Assembly (NCBI RefSeq): GCF_002104995.1
Contig: NW_024468251.1
Coordinates: forward strand, 248,001-312,000
Source of the DNA: Linderina pennispora
Lineage: Eukaryota > Kickxellomycota > Kickxellomycetes > Kickxellales > Kickxellaceae
DNA length: 64,000 nt
Direction: 5' to 3'
Of the stretch, positions 9,219 to 18,388 are shown piece by piece; position 1 is the stretch's first letter, and the number at the start of each line of letters is the position of its first letter. The notes under the pieces were generated by a model. It made no database searches. It was not told the DNA's origin and saw only the letters and a program-made list of their open reading frames with translations. The position numbers and the translations under genes are program-made.

Positions 9219-10226
9219 AAAAATTAATAACGAAAATACATAATGTGTCATGCCGCTAGGGTGGTTCCGACTCACCCAAGGCGGTTTACTCACTGGGAGT
9301 AGTGCAGCTTTATCCAAGGCCGTACGCAGCTTAGATGAGGGCTCAGTATGCGCACTCGGCGCTTGCTTAAATACCCCTTGCTGGCTCCTAGCAGCGGGGA
9401 TTCCTCCTAGTTTTTCCAATATATTTTTGTGAACGCTTTTGGTTTCATCAGTACTCTTATTGTCATCACTAGGAGAACACGCTACCTAGTATCTTCTTCC
9501 CTGACATTTGACCGAGGTCGTAATAGGCACGTACCGTCTTATTTAAGTATATTTTGTGGGCTACGATGAGTGCTGACAGAAGAAAGGCACTTGGCACCAC
9601 ATATGAATGTGTATTTATCGTTTCTTTTTTTCTCTTGCCCTACACCACCTACTGTGTGCTCTAGACCTGCAACATTCTTTTGGTAGCGAATACAGTGGTG
9701 GTAAAATTTGCCATATGTTGGCCGATGACATCACTTTTATACACTGATATGTCTCTTTAAATGCAAGCAGAACACTGTATGTGCGACCACGGGCGACTGT
9801 GTTGCCCCATAGTCCGCTGTACAGTCAAATGCGATGATGCTGCTCTGATATCCGGATTTACCAGCAGAACGAGCTGTGTAAATCGCTCTCGCACTGCCTT
9901 GGAGCCGACACTCCCAAAGATGGAAAATCCGGGCATGTGCGCCCAACATGCCCTGTCACGCAGCTGCACATGAAACCCCTCCTTGGCATAAAATACCACC
10001 GCATACGGCTGCCTTTCGGCAGATAACTGTGAGTGAAGCCGAGTGCCAAGAATGATGCTCCGCTTGAACGAGAAAAAAAAAGCTTCTCCAGATACCGTTG
10101 CTTATTCCTCCGCAAAAAGACCCCATGTTTGCAGAATGCTCAGATATAAAACAGGCCGCCTATTCTTCCTTTCTTCTCTGACCTTAACCCACTTTTAAAT
10201 AGACGTATTTTCTTTATGCGACGAGT
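9219..10226. other. Intergenic, includes a third copy of the CCCTACACCACC motif
   Basis: No gene is recognised. The CTTGCCCTACACCACCTACTGTGTGCTCTAGACCTGCAACA motif family has a copy at about 9634-9675. A TATAAA box at 10145-10150, 77 bp before the P450 start codon, is probably that gene's promoter. Confidence 0.55.
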
Positions 10227-11780
10227 ATGGTAGTTGTAAACATTATCAACAAAGCATTTGCTGATTATGAGGTTTCGCAGATGATGGCCCTGGGACTCGT
10301 CTCGGCAGTGTCATTAGCGGTATATCTTGTCTATCGGATGTTCTTTTCGCTTGAAAGTCGTATCCCCGGAGACCTGTCGGCGAGGTTCACAATACTCATG
10401 TATAGGTCGCGAGCAGCACGCGGATACCAAGCGGACATGGCTGAAGAATACTATGACAAGTATGGCGATATCTACGCAGTTGGCCCCGGCGTCATTGTGT
10501 TATCAAACCCTGCCGATTGCCGGCGGGTGCTTGGCTCGCACGCGTTCCGCAAAAACAAAAAGGTCTACAGCTTCTTTGCACAGGTTGGTGAAACCATGTT
10601 CTCCACCTCTGAGCCTGAGGTCAGCAACATGCGGCGCAGGCAGTTTGGACCCATGTTCACGCATGGATATCTTGCGCAGATGGAGTCAACGGTGCTGGAG
10701 TGCGGAATTGGCGAGATCAAGAAGAAATGGAACAGGCAGGTGGACCAGGGCGACGGCAAAGCAGTCATCAACTTTAGTCAGGACTTTTCCCTAGCAACTT
10801 TCGACGTCATCAGCGCTCTTGGGTTTGGCCAGCAGTTCCACGCGCTGGCGAACAACGACTCGAAGATAATCCAGTGGGTCGACAACACTATCAAGCTTGC
10901 TATCCGCACGCAACTATTGCCATTTGCCCGGCGGTACCCAATGAATCTGCTGACCGCGGCATTGACTAAGAGCCACCAAGCATTCATCGACTTCAACAAC
11001 CAAATCATCGACGGACGCCGCCAGATGGTACAGGCTGGAAAGGGACACCCAAAGGATATTCTGCAGGCGCTTATTGACGCTGAAGACCCAGATTCGAAGA
11101 TGAAGCTATCGGCCGATGAGATCACAGCTGAAAACGTCAGCTTCTTGATCGCGGGAACGGATACAACGTCGCTGACCATGACCTGGTTCGTCCATTTTAT
11201 GATGCTTTACCCCGAGTGCTACCAGCGCGCCACGGCGGAGGTGCGTGCAGCCTTTTCGCCCGACCACTTGGTTACCTATGCCGAGAGCCGCGCCAGTTTG
11301 CCTTACCTGGAGGCTTGCATCTACGAAGTGCTGCGCATCAGGGCTGTGTCCGGGACTACTTTGCCTCGCATTGTGCCTGCAGGAGGGGCTCGGTTCCAGG
11401 GCCATTTCTTGCCAGCAGGCACAGTGGTTTGTGCCAGCGTGGCTGGGCTGAACCACCACACCAGCGTCTGGGCCAACCCAAAGCGCTTCACGCCAGAGCG
11501 GTTCATTGATAGCCCAGATCTGAAGCAGAATGTCATGACATTCAGTACCGGTGTGCGCATCTGCCCTGGACGGAACTTGGCCTATATGGAAATGTTCACC
11601 ATCCTGGCAAACCTTCTCAAGGACTACGACCTTGAGCTGCCCGAGGGCTCGCTGTTTGGGCCCGACAGACTCGATGACAACGGAAACCCGATCCCCATGC
11701 CGCGCAGGCACAGGCTCACGGCCGGGCCATGGCACCCAGACCGTGATTGCAATATCGTTGTGACTAAGCACAGCAGCTAA
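10227..11780 (+). CDS. Cytochrome P450 monooxygenase (517 aa)
   Basis: A full-length, intron-free microsomal P450. It has an N-terminal membrane anchor (about residues 20-40), the I-helix oxygen-binding motif AGTDTTS (about 310), the ExxR motif in YEVLR, FTPERF (PERF region), and the haem loop FSTGVRICPGRNLA, whose Cys is the axial haem ligand. All catalytic signatures are intact. The class uses a P450 reductase at the ER to hydroxylate lipophilic substrates; the substrate cannot be told from sequence. A truncated relative lies upstream at 8334-8807, so the locus once held at least two copies. A TATA box sits 77 bp upstream. Confidence 0.95.
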   Translation: MVVVNIINKAFADYEVSQMMALGLVSAVSLAVYLVYRMFFSLESRIPGDLSARFTILMYRSRAARGYQADMAEEYYDKYGDIYAVGPGVIVLSNPADCRRVLGSHAFRKNKKVYSFFAQVGETMFSTSEPEVSNMRRRQFGPMFTHGYLAQMESTVLECGIGEIKKKWNRQVDQGDGKAVINFSQDFSLATFDVISALGFGQQFHALANNDSKIIQWVDNTIKLAIRTQLLPFARRYPMNLLTAALTKSHQAFIDFNNQIIDGRRQMVQAGKGHPKDILQALIDAEDPDSKMKLSADEITAENVSFLIAGTDTTSLTMTWFVHFMMLYPECYQRATAEVRAAFSPDHLVTYAESRASLPYLEACIYEVLRIRAVSGTTLPRIVPAGGARFQGHFLPAGTVVCASVAGLNHHTSVWANPKRFTPERFIDSPDLKQNVMTFSTGVRICPGRNLAYMEMFTILANLLKDYDLELPEGSLFGPDRLDDNGNPIPMPRRHRLTAGPWHPDRDCNIVVTKHSS

Positions 11781-12169
11781 GTCGCCTTCATTAAAGGGGC
11801 TGTCACAACTTTTTACTGTGTTTGGTAATATAAACATACCGTGCACGAGGCTGTGATGCTGGTTGGTCAAGGAACAGCGGGAATCTAAGTATCTGCATGG
11901 GCATTATATTCCACAAACAGAGCTGGTACATATCACACAAGGATGGCTGTGATCACTGGACACACTGTCTTTACCTATATACAAGATTTTATAGTCCAAA
12001 AAGTGTCCTACCATCCGCTAGAACCCTTATAATTGGTTAAATAATAAGACTACTAAACCTCAAAGCAAGTTTGGGTGACTTGCTCTGTAAACTCTTACAC
12101 ATGAGGTCAGATGCCGCACAAGATCAAAAAACTAGGGTAACACGCTGTTATTGTAGTGGCCACAAACGC
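11781..12169. other. Intergenic, no gene seen
   Basis: AT-rich spacer between the P450 and copy B of the dispersed repeat. No open frame of interest. Confidence 0.5.
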
Positions 12170-12527
12170 TAGAATCTCAAGATCCGACTACCGTGAACTA
12201 CATAGTTTTTCATCCTGTTGTTTATTTTATTTTATTTTTGGCTCTGCCACCTGAGCGATGGTGTAAAACCTTTGCGCTCGCATCTCCCTTCCTACTTCTC
12301 TTTAGCTTTCTTCATCAATATATATCCCTTGACTCTGTCAATCTCTATTGCTGACATGGTCACACCGCTCGCACATCTCTGGATTGCAATGCCATCGCTT
12401 AACGGCTTGTTCAGAATTCGCGCTACACGAAAGTTACACATTCATATACCAGGTATTTTTCGTTACTCGCTATTTGTTTATTCCTTTTGCCCTACATCAC
12501 CCACCATGTGCTCTAGACCTACAGCAG
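12170..12527 (+). repeat. Copy B of ~358 bp dispersed repeat
   Basis: Aligns with 8808-9165 from the shared start TAGAATCTCAAGATCCGA to the shared GACCTACA end, with scattered substitutions. It is in the same orientation and leads straight into Fanzor coding sequence. It could be the native left end with promoter and 5' UTR, or an unrelated repeat joined by recombination. Confidence 0.75.
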
Positions 12528-13633
12528 GCAATGCTACAGCTGACTGTCACTACGCCTACCAAATCCCACAGCCAGAGCTGCAGAATCTGAAAGGCTGCTG
12601 TGTATTCATCGATCCAGATCGGGGCAATTTACTGTATATGGTGCACGAAAATAGCAGCAATGGGAAGGAGGGTGAAAAGATGCTCTACCGCTACACACGG
12701 CAACAGCGCAATAAGGAGCTCAAGCTGCGCCACTACGACAGGATTCGTCAGGCTACAAAGGATCAAGTCCCAGAAGATGCTGTCCGCAGAGCAGAGGCAG
12801 AGCTTTCCAAGCACTGCTGCCGGACCCTTAGCCCAGCAAAATTCCGTGCCTGCGTTGCTGCCCGTGCATCTGTGCGGTGTGTCCTAGCACCGTTTTATGC
12901 CAGCACAATGACAGCGCGAAGGTTACCAGAGCAGCAACTCACTAAGTCAAACAAGCAGCACCAGAGGCGCTGGAAGGCCCGTCCGGGTGTCGGGACCAGT
13001 CCCAAGGTGTACCCGCTTCACCGCAAGCTGCGCCTTGATTCATTCATGAACCAGGCCCGTGCAGACCACAGGCTTGCCGCAAAACTCCGGAGCAAGTTCG
13101 GTCCAGATCCAGTGCTGATCATGGGCAATTGGAGTGCGCCGATGGCCCGGCACCATGCGCCAATTCGTGGCAAGGAATGGCGCGACAAGTTCAAACACCA
13201 TAGCTTTGAAGTCTATCTGATCGACGAATTCCGGACATCGTCGATGTACCCGTTCTGCTGCGAAAAGTCGCTGCAGACATTCCGGCATGTTCCCAACCCG
13301 CGGCCCTACCAGAGATCGAAGAACCCAACTGTGAAGTGCCATGGCCTTCTCCGCTGTACAAGCGAGTCATGTAAGCAGGCCATGGCACAATTCAGGCGAG
13401 CCTATTCATCTCGGCTCTTGAACCGCGATCTCGCAGCAGTTCTAAACTTCAGGCTCATTTTCCAGTCACTCTGTGATTCAGGCAGTATTCCTGAACAGCT
13501 CTGTCGTTCTACAGCCATTGCTGCCGATGCTTCCGGCACCACTCCGGCTACAAAGAGGCCGCGCAAGAGGCGTGCAGCAGCAGGCGATTCTGCTACTAGC
13601 AGCAACGAACCAGCACTGAAGCGCCTGCGCTGA
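12218..13633 (+). CDS. Fanzor (TnpB-like RNA-guided nuclease), N-terminally truncated
   Basis: The open frame is 471 residues, but the first ~100 are read from the dispersed repeat; the likeliest start is the ATG at 12506 (residue 97). RuvC-I is CCVFIDPDRGNLL with Asp132, a Glu near RuvC-II is in YLIDEFRTSS (Glu337), and RuvC-III is LLNRDLAAVLNF with Asp404. Between them lies a zinc-ribbon-like stretch (FCCEK, KCHGLLRC, SESC). The C-terminus carries a basic KRPRKRRAAAG stretch and a final KRLR, likely nuclear localisation signals. In the Fanzor family the DED triad cuts DNA under RNA guidance, and several hundred residues of WED/REC sequence precede RuvC-I; here these are missing, so guided cleavage is unlikely. 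Where the ribbon normally starts CPxC this protein has YPFC (Tyr344), a further sign of decay. Family assignment is from motifs, not a search. Confidence 0.8.
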   Translation: MFILFYFWLCHLSDGVKPLRSHLPSYFSLAFFINIYPLTLSISIADMVTPLAHLWIAMPSLNGLFRIRATRKLHIHIPGIFRYSLFVYSFCPTSPTMCSRPTAGNATADCHYAYQIPQPELQNLKGCCVFIDPDRGNLLYMVHENSSNGKEGEKMLYRYTRQQRNKELKLRHYDRIRQATKDQVPEDAVRRAEAELSKHCCRTLSPAKFRACVAARASVRCVLAPFYASTMTARRLPEQQLTKSNKQHQRRWKARPGVGTSPKVYPLHRKLRLDSFMNQARADHRLAAKLRSKFGPDPVLIMGNWSAPMARHHAPIRGKEWRDKFKHHSFEVYLIDEFRTSSMYPFCCEKSLQTFRHVPNPRPYQRSKNPTVKCHGLLRCTSESCKQAMAQFRRAYSSRLLNRDLAAVLNFRLIFQSLCDSGSIPEQLCRSTAIAADASGTTPATKRPRKRRAAAGDSATSSNEPALKRLR

Positions 13634-13660
13634 GCAGGCCACCAAGGTGGGAGATGTCCA

Positions 13661-13776
13661 TGATCGCCATTGCACCAACAGCCATCCGACACGTTCAAAT
13701 GGCCGGTTCGCCGTGATACTCTTATCGACGTGTCAACCCATGCTGGCTAGCAGCCGAGCTCGCATCGCGAGCAGAG
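13661..13776 (+). repeat. Fanzor right end, 116 bp (candidate guide-RNA scaffold region)
   Basis: Begins TGATCGCCATTGCACCAACA and ends GAGCTCGCATCGCGAGCAGAG. It matches 63415-63530 (reverse strand) over exactly 116 bp with nine differences, all transitions and no indels; flanking sequence is unrelated on both sides. Near its end GCTCGC-ATC-GCGAGC forms a perfect six-bp hairpin. In Fanzor and TnpB systems the guide RNA comes from the 3' end of the element and its guide part from the adjoining host DNA. This block lies where that RNA scaffold is expected. Confidence 0.85.
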
Positions 13777-13843
13777 TAATTCTGGTATAGCTTTATGATT
13801 CATTTGTGTTGCTGGTGTATGTGTGGAATATATTCGCATTGGC

Positions 13844-14947
13844 TTAAACAGGTACCAGCCACGGCGACGCAACTCTTCCATACTGGATATCCAGGAGCTC
13901 GGCATGCAGACGCTTTGCTAGGGGGCCAAACACTGCCTTAGGGTTGTTCGGGTCAACGGGAATCTTGTAGACCTTGCCCTCATACGAGACGTCCTCGATG
14001 CTGCACACGACACATGCAGTGCCGGCGCCAAAGGCTTCCACAAGGCGTCCCTCCTCCAGCGCCTTGATCATCTCAGGCATGGTCACGCGGCGCTCGCTGA
14101 CCTTGAATTCCCCCCATTTGCGTGCCAGCTCCAGCAGCGAGTCGCGGGTAACACCAGGCAAGATGACTCCGTCCAGAGGCGCTGTCACCAGCTCGCGGTC
14201 GCCGTCCTCATTGTCCCAGAAGATAAAAAAGTTCATAGTTCCCACCTCTGTAATATAGAGGTCGTCACCGAGCAGCCACAGAATCTGGTCGAAGCCCTCC
14301 TTCACTGCCTCCATTGCAGGGCGCATGGCAGGCGCATAATTGCCACCCAGCTTGTAGTTGCCGACACCACCAGGCCACGCACGTGCCTCCTTGCTGTTGG
14401 CCAGCAGGCGCACGGTGCGCGGGAAATATGGACCAACAGGTGACAGGTATACGTACAGCAGGGCTTCGCGCGAGTACTGCAGATTGAGGTTCGGCTCAGT
14501 ACCGATAAAGTTTGGGCGGATGTACAGCGAGTACCCGTACTCGTTGGGCACAAAGCGCTCATCGACCTTGACCAGCTCCTTGATGCACTGCAGGAGCTGC
14601 TCGTGGTCGAACTCGGGCAGCATGATGCGCTGTGACGACGTCGAGAGCCGCTGCATGTTCTTCTCGGGCCGGAACAGATTGATTGTACCGTCGGCGGACC
14701 GAAAGGCCTTCATGCCCTCAAAGGCCTCAACCGAGTAGTTGAGCACAAAGGCCGCCGGGTCAATCTCCAGGGGGCCGTACGGCTTGATCTCAGGTGCCTG
14801 CCAGCCAGTCTCCTCGTTGTAGCGGATCAGCAGCATGTGGTCTGTGAAGTTCTTGCCGAAGCTCAGCTTGTCCAGTGCCGGAATCGTCTTCGGCGTCGTA
14901 GTCAGCGTCGTGGTCAGCTTGGAGGCGTCGATAGTGCCGTTCGCCAT
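13844..14947 (-). CDS. Branched-chain amino acid aminotransferase (367 aa)
   Basis: A class IV PLP-dependent aminotransferase that interconverts valine, leucine and isoleucine with their 2-oxo acids. The frame is intact and intron-free. Recognisable family segments are YSVEAFEGMKAFR, RPEKNMQRL, YIRPNFIGTEPNL and GNYKLGGNYAP, which contains the Schiff-base lysine, then EVGTMNFFIF and GAGTACVVCSIEDVSYEGK. The N-terminus is short and lacks a clear mitochondrial presequence, so a cytosolic BAT2-like role is more likely than a BAT1-like one. The gene converges on the Fanzor element, whose right end is 68 bp beyond its stop codon. Confidence 0.95.
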   Translation of the reverse strand: MANGTIDASKLTTTLTTTPKTIPALDKLSFGKNFTDHMLLIRYNEETGWQAPEIKPYGPLEIDPAAFVLNYSVEAFEGMKAFRSADGTINLFRPEKNMQRLSTSSQRIMLPEFDHEQLLQCIKELVKVDERFVPNEYGYSLYIRPNFIGTEPNLNLQYSREALLYVYLSPVGPYFPRTVRLLANSKEARAWPGGVGNYKLGGNYAPAMRPAMEAVKEGFDQILWLLGDDLYITEVGTMNFFIFWDNEDGDRELVTAPLDGVILPGVTRDSLLELARKWGEFKVSERRVTMPEMIKALEEGRLVEAFGAGTACVVCSIEDVSYEGKVYKIPVDPNNPKAVFGPLAKRLHAELLDIQYGRVASPWLVPV

Positions 14948-15616
14948 GGTTACAGATTCACGATTGTCTATCTACGAAGTACGAGATATGAGTGGCAAAA
15001 AGCAAGGCCTTCAAGCGGAGAAAGAGAAAGCGAAGGACGAATACTCAGAAGAGTCAAGCGACGCTTTGGAAGAGGCACCCACCATTTATACGGTGGAAGG
15101 CATGTGGTAAATGATTCACATTTAATGCCGCGTGGTTTTCTCTGGTTTTGGCGGGTTCCTGGCCGGGGTTTCCATTTTCCGGTGCCAACACAATCGTTCG
15201 GTGCTGACGTAGGCATATGGAGCCTTGATTGGTGATTATGCGCGGGGTCGGTGCCTCTCTCATCTCTTGGAAGCTCTGTAAACAGATATCCATTCCAGCT
15301 GACTCCTTGCAAGCCTGGCTTTGTGTTTCTACAAAGCAGACTCAAACACAGCGGATCATGATCAGGGGAGAGGGAAAGTCTTGCCAAGAGTGTGCAAAGA
15401 AAAGCTCGAAAAGGGCGCCTAGCTCTAATTCAAGAAACAGACGTGTGCCAAAGCTTGGCTGAACGCTAGCCAGCTCTGGTGATGTATATATTGAATGCGC
15501 ACTCCAAGACTTTGTAGACAATACCCATCCACCTTTTCCTGTCGCACATAGCACATTTACTCCACAATAACTTATTGTCATCTTACACATACATACAAAA
15601 GCATAATAGCATCGCA
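14948..15616. other. Divergent promoter region, no gene seen
   Basis: Shared upstream region of the aminotransferase (minus) and the first DUF4112-like gene (plus). Open frames here run over gene starts and show no domain. Confidence 0.5.
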
Positions 15617-16440
15617 ATGGCGACAAGCAATTCTACAGTCAACCCCCGCGACTTTCTGCCGACACGCACAATGCTCGACGACGAGCACAGGTGCTTCGTT
15701 GAGCTGAGCGAGATGGCCCGACACTATGACGACCACATGTTGCCGCTGTGTGCCACGCTTGACAGCGTGTGTCCGCAGGCGACCAAAATCGCCCAGATCC
15801 AGTGCATCCCAATTATCGGCAACCTAGTCGTGTTTGGTTTGTCCATGCGTTTTGCGCTTCGCACATTGCACTTCAGGTGCTTCCAGAGACACCCAATTTG
15901 GTCAATGCTGCCGGTGATTCTGGTGGTCTTCGTTCTAGGTTTTATCCCGTTTGTAGGTGTCTGGGCTACGTTTAAGCTGCGTCCAATCTACAGGGCGTGG
16001 CTGATATTTAGCAAGGCCATCGACGAGGCTAATCTTATTCCGGGACCGTCGACGAGAGGCATGCAAGCTGAGTATCCATCGCATACGGCTGATGTTGTGT
16101 CCAAGGAGGATGCGGTCGAGAGCGGTGTGGCAGAGCATTACGACTTGGCAGCGGTCATTGATGAGTACAGCGACTTCACGCATTTCTCTGTCAACATGCC
16201 CCACCCTCTACCACTCCCGGGGACGAAAAGTACCTTGGAGATACCGGTTCAGGCACGCCGACTACTTCCTGGACAAACTCCACTGCTGCTTCGCGGTCTG
16301 TTAGCCATGCCATTACCATGACCAAGCTGGAGGGCATGGGGCGCAAAGCACACCCCGAGTGCTTTCTCGACCTACATTCACCGACGCACTCTGAGGAATC
16401 GCGCGGAGGGCTAAAAGGTCTACTCAAGCAGCGTAGCTGA
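15617..16440 (+). CDS. DUF4112-like membrane protein 1 (frame change near the 3' end)
   Basis: Start chosen at the ATG at 15617 (MATSNSTVNPRDFLP). The core has a hydrophobic segment after IQCIPIIGNLVVFG, a second one LPVILVVFVLGFIPFVGV and a following basic stretch, which resembles the DUF4112 two-helix hairpin with its G-hIPhhG turn. The continuous frame stops at 16321, but another frame stays open to a TGA at 16440 and reads on plausibly (KLEGMGRKAHPECFLDLHSP). I therefore place a frame change near 16240. It is the first of three adjacent same-strand relatives. No function is known for the family. Confidence 0.65.
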
Positions 16441-16780
16441 AAATGCGAACCATTCGTGGCTTCCTTCACACAAAGAAAAACAATTCCCTGTATTAAAATG
16501 TGGCAATAAAAACATGTCAAAAGCCACAAAACCATGCATCTGATATCCTGGAAAGCGTTTATCGAGCGGCTCCAAGTCTAGGGAAGTCGGCAAAAAGGGC
16601 CTTGCGGCGGGCTCTAGAGCCACCTTCCTCTTAATGCACCGGCACCCACCCCCGCATACAAGCAGTGACGTTGGCACTTTAAAAATACAAACCTCCTGCT
16701 CGTTTACTTTTCTCTTCTCGAGTCCATTTGCATGTCTTCTCTCCAGTACTTTGCACACTATTCATATTTTCCCATCAAAG

Positions 16781-17869
16781 ATGGCAGACATCACGGGCTA
16801 TGTCTACAAACACCTCAGCAAGGACGAGCAGCATACGGTTGAGGCACTGCGCAAGGGCACTGAGCTCCTTGACAATACCCGCATTGGCATCCTTCCGCTC
16901 ACTCTAAACGAATACCTCCTAATTTGCCCATTATTCAACCCCATCGTGATCATTCGCAACGCCCGGCAATATTACCAACTCAAAAAGTTTGGCCACACGC
17001 ACACACGAACCAAGCGCAAGATATTCCGCAACTTTTTGAAAACAGCTGCAGTTGGCTTCATTCCTATATTCAATGTGCTGTGGACGCGCAAGTTCAGATG
17101 CAATCAGCGCAATATGCGGCTGGTCGAGCGGTCATTGCGCAAAGAGGAGTGCAGGTTCTTGTTTGGTACCACGAGTCCGCCTGATGATGTACCGTTGCCG
17201 AGGAATGTGGAGAAACTGTTTGATAGCTGTCCAAAGTACGAGCGCCCGGCGAGATATGGACCCAATGCGACCATGGAGCTCAAAGAGAGCAACTGGTTGA
17301 CGCATGTAGTAGATGTTTGCGAGTCCAGGTCGTCTACAGATGTGACACTGGCAGGATCTGAACACGAAATCAAGCCGGCAACCAAACCTACCAGAACGCC
17401 GCCTACTAACACGGCTGTAAGCGTGGATATTAGCATGCCTAGGTCTATTCAATCTGAACTCGGCACAGGTGGAGATAGCGTCTACGAGGATGCCACCAGC
17501 GAGCTATCCCGTAATCCATGGTCAGCACCATCCGCGGGCGCTACACGCGTGGTCCGTGTAACTACAGTGGTAAGTGAATGCACTGGCCGGCAGACACCCA
17601 GCGCAGCTAGCGTCACAGCTTCGCAGATGCGCGAGGGTATGCCAACCCCGCTGTTAGAAATCACGCCGGAAAGCGACACATCAGATCACGAGCTGGGCCA
17701 ATGGCGCGAGCAGTCTGCCGAAAGCCTTCACAGAAAGGATGTCCGGATTTTAGAAAAGCGGGGTATGCGAGTACCATCGAGCACACCTACGCCTGCAGGC
17801 TGGACCAGCGCCCCATTTGCAGTGGCGCAATACTTTTACTCGTACTTGTGGCCACCATCGTCACCTTAG
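16781..17869 (+). CDS. DUF4112-like membrane protein 2 (362 aa)
   Basis: Start chosen at MADITGYVYKHLSK (16781); the upstream in-frame ATG at 16634 adds only low-complexity sequence. The hydrophobic hairpin covers YLLICPLFNPIVIIRNA and FLKTAAVGFIPIFNVLW, followed by RKFRCNQRNMRLVER, which is close to the N-x-R-N ending typical of DUF4112. The C-terminal ~200 residues are Ser/Thr/Pro-rich and look disordered, with a short aromatic tail (YFYSYLWPPSSP). It is more divergent than its two neighbours. Function unknown. Confidence 0.7.
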   Translation: MADITGYVYKHLSKDEQHTVEALRKGTELLDNTRIGILPLTLNEYLLICPLFNPIVIIRNARQYYQLKKFGHTHTRTKRKIFRNFLKTAAVGFIPIFNVLWTRKFRCNQRNMRLVERSLRKEECRFLFGTTSPPDDVPLPRNVEKLFDSCPKYERPARYGPNATMELKESNWLTHVVDVCESRSSTDVTLAGSEHEIKPATKPTRTPPTNTAVSVDISMPRSIQSELGTGGDSVYEDATSELSRNPWSAPSAGATRVVRVTTVVSECTGRQTPSAASVTASQMREGMPTPLLEITPESDTSDHELGQWREQSAESLHRKDVRILEKRGMRVPSSTPTPAGWTSAPFAVAQYFYSYLWPPSSP

Positions 17870-18388
17870 ATAAGTGTGCATTAATAAACAGCAGCATCAA
17901 CAAGCATGAAAACACATGCCGGAAATAGTATGCGCGCCGAGTCTACATCAGCTCTTGACATGGTCGCGATTCATAGTGAATTCGCTAGCGCCTGGTTCAA
18001 TGAATCCCGCTTTCTACGTCGTGACTGCCTGCGATTGCGCTATTTTGTTTAAAGTCACGACTGCCCTTTCTGCAGAGCATTTTGTCCGGGTTACAATAGC
18101 AACTGAAAGCCCTCTGCTAATGTAGCAAAAATAGGCTGTAAGTGACATTCTGCTTTTTGGTCTCGAATCCTGCTGCAAACAAACTATACCGGAGCTGCTT
18201 CATTCCAGTTTTAATTTCCACAGCAGTGCATCCATATCCGCTTTTATAAAGAACGAGTGCCTTGCACGACCACGGCCTGTCTCTCCCTATGGCACAACTC
18301 CTCTGCATTCCATAGCCTCATCCATTATTGCATTTCCCCTATTTCATTACCGATTCACTTACTTCACTCAGTCCCCCATCTCTGACTC
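17870..18388. other. Intergenic, no gene seen
   Basis: Spacer between DUF4112-like genes 2 and 3. No recognisable feature. Confidence 0.5.

Larger units (their letters stand above)
12170..13776 (+). mobile_element. Internally deleted Fanzor element
   Basis: The unit runs from the ~358 bp repeat (12170-12527) through a Fanzor RuvC coding region (to 13633) to a 116 bp right end (13661-13776) that also closes the second Fanzor fragment at the far end of the window. No terminal inverted repeats are evident, as expected if movement resembles IS607/IS200-type elements that carry TnpB or Fanzor proteins. The right end lies only 68 bp from the stop codon of the convergent aminotransferase gene. Confidence 0.7.

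Noticed and set aside
11106-11870. 254-codon open frame on the minus strand
   Set aside because: Antisense to the intact P450, which has every family motif.
12218-12505. Counting the first 96 residues of the Fanzor frame as protein
   Set aside because: They are read from the dispersed repeat, whose other copy at 8808 is non-coding; the ATG at 12506 is preferred.
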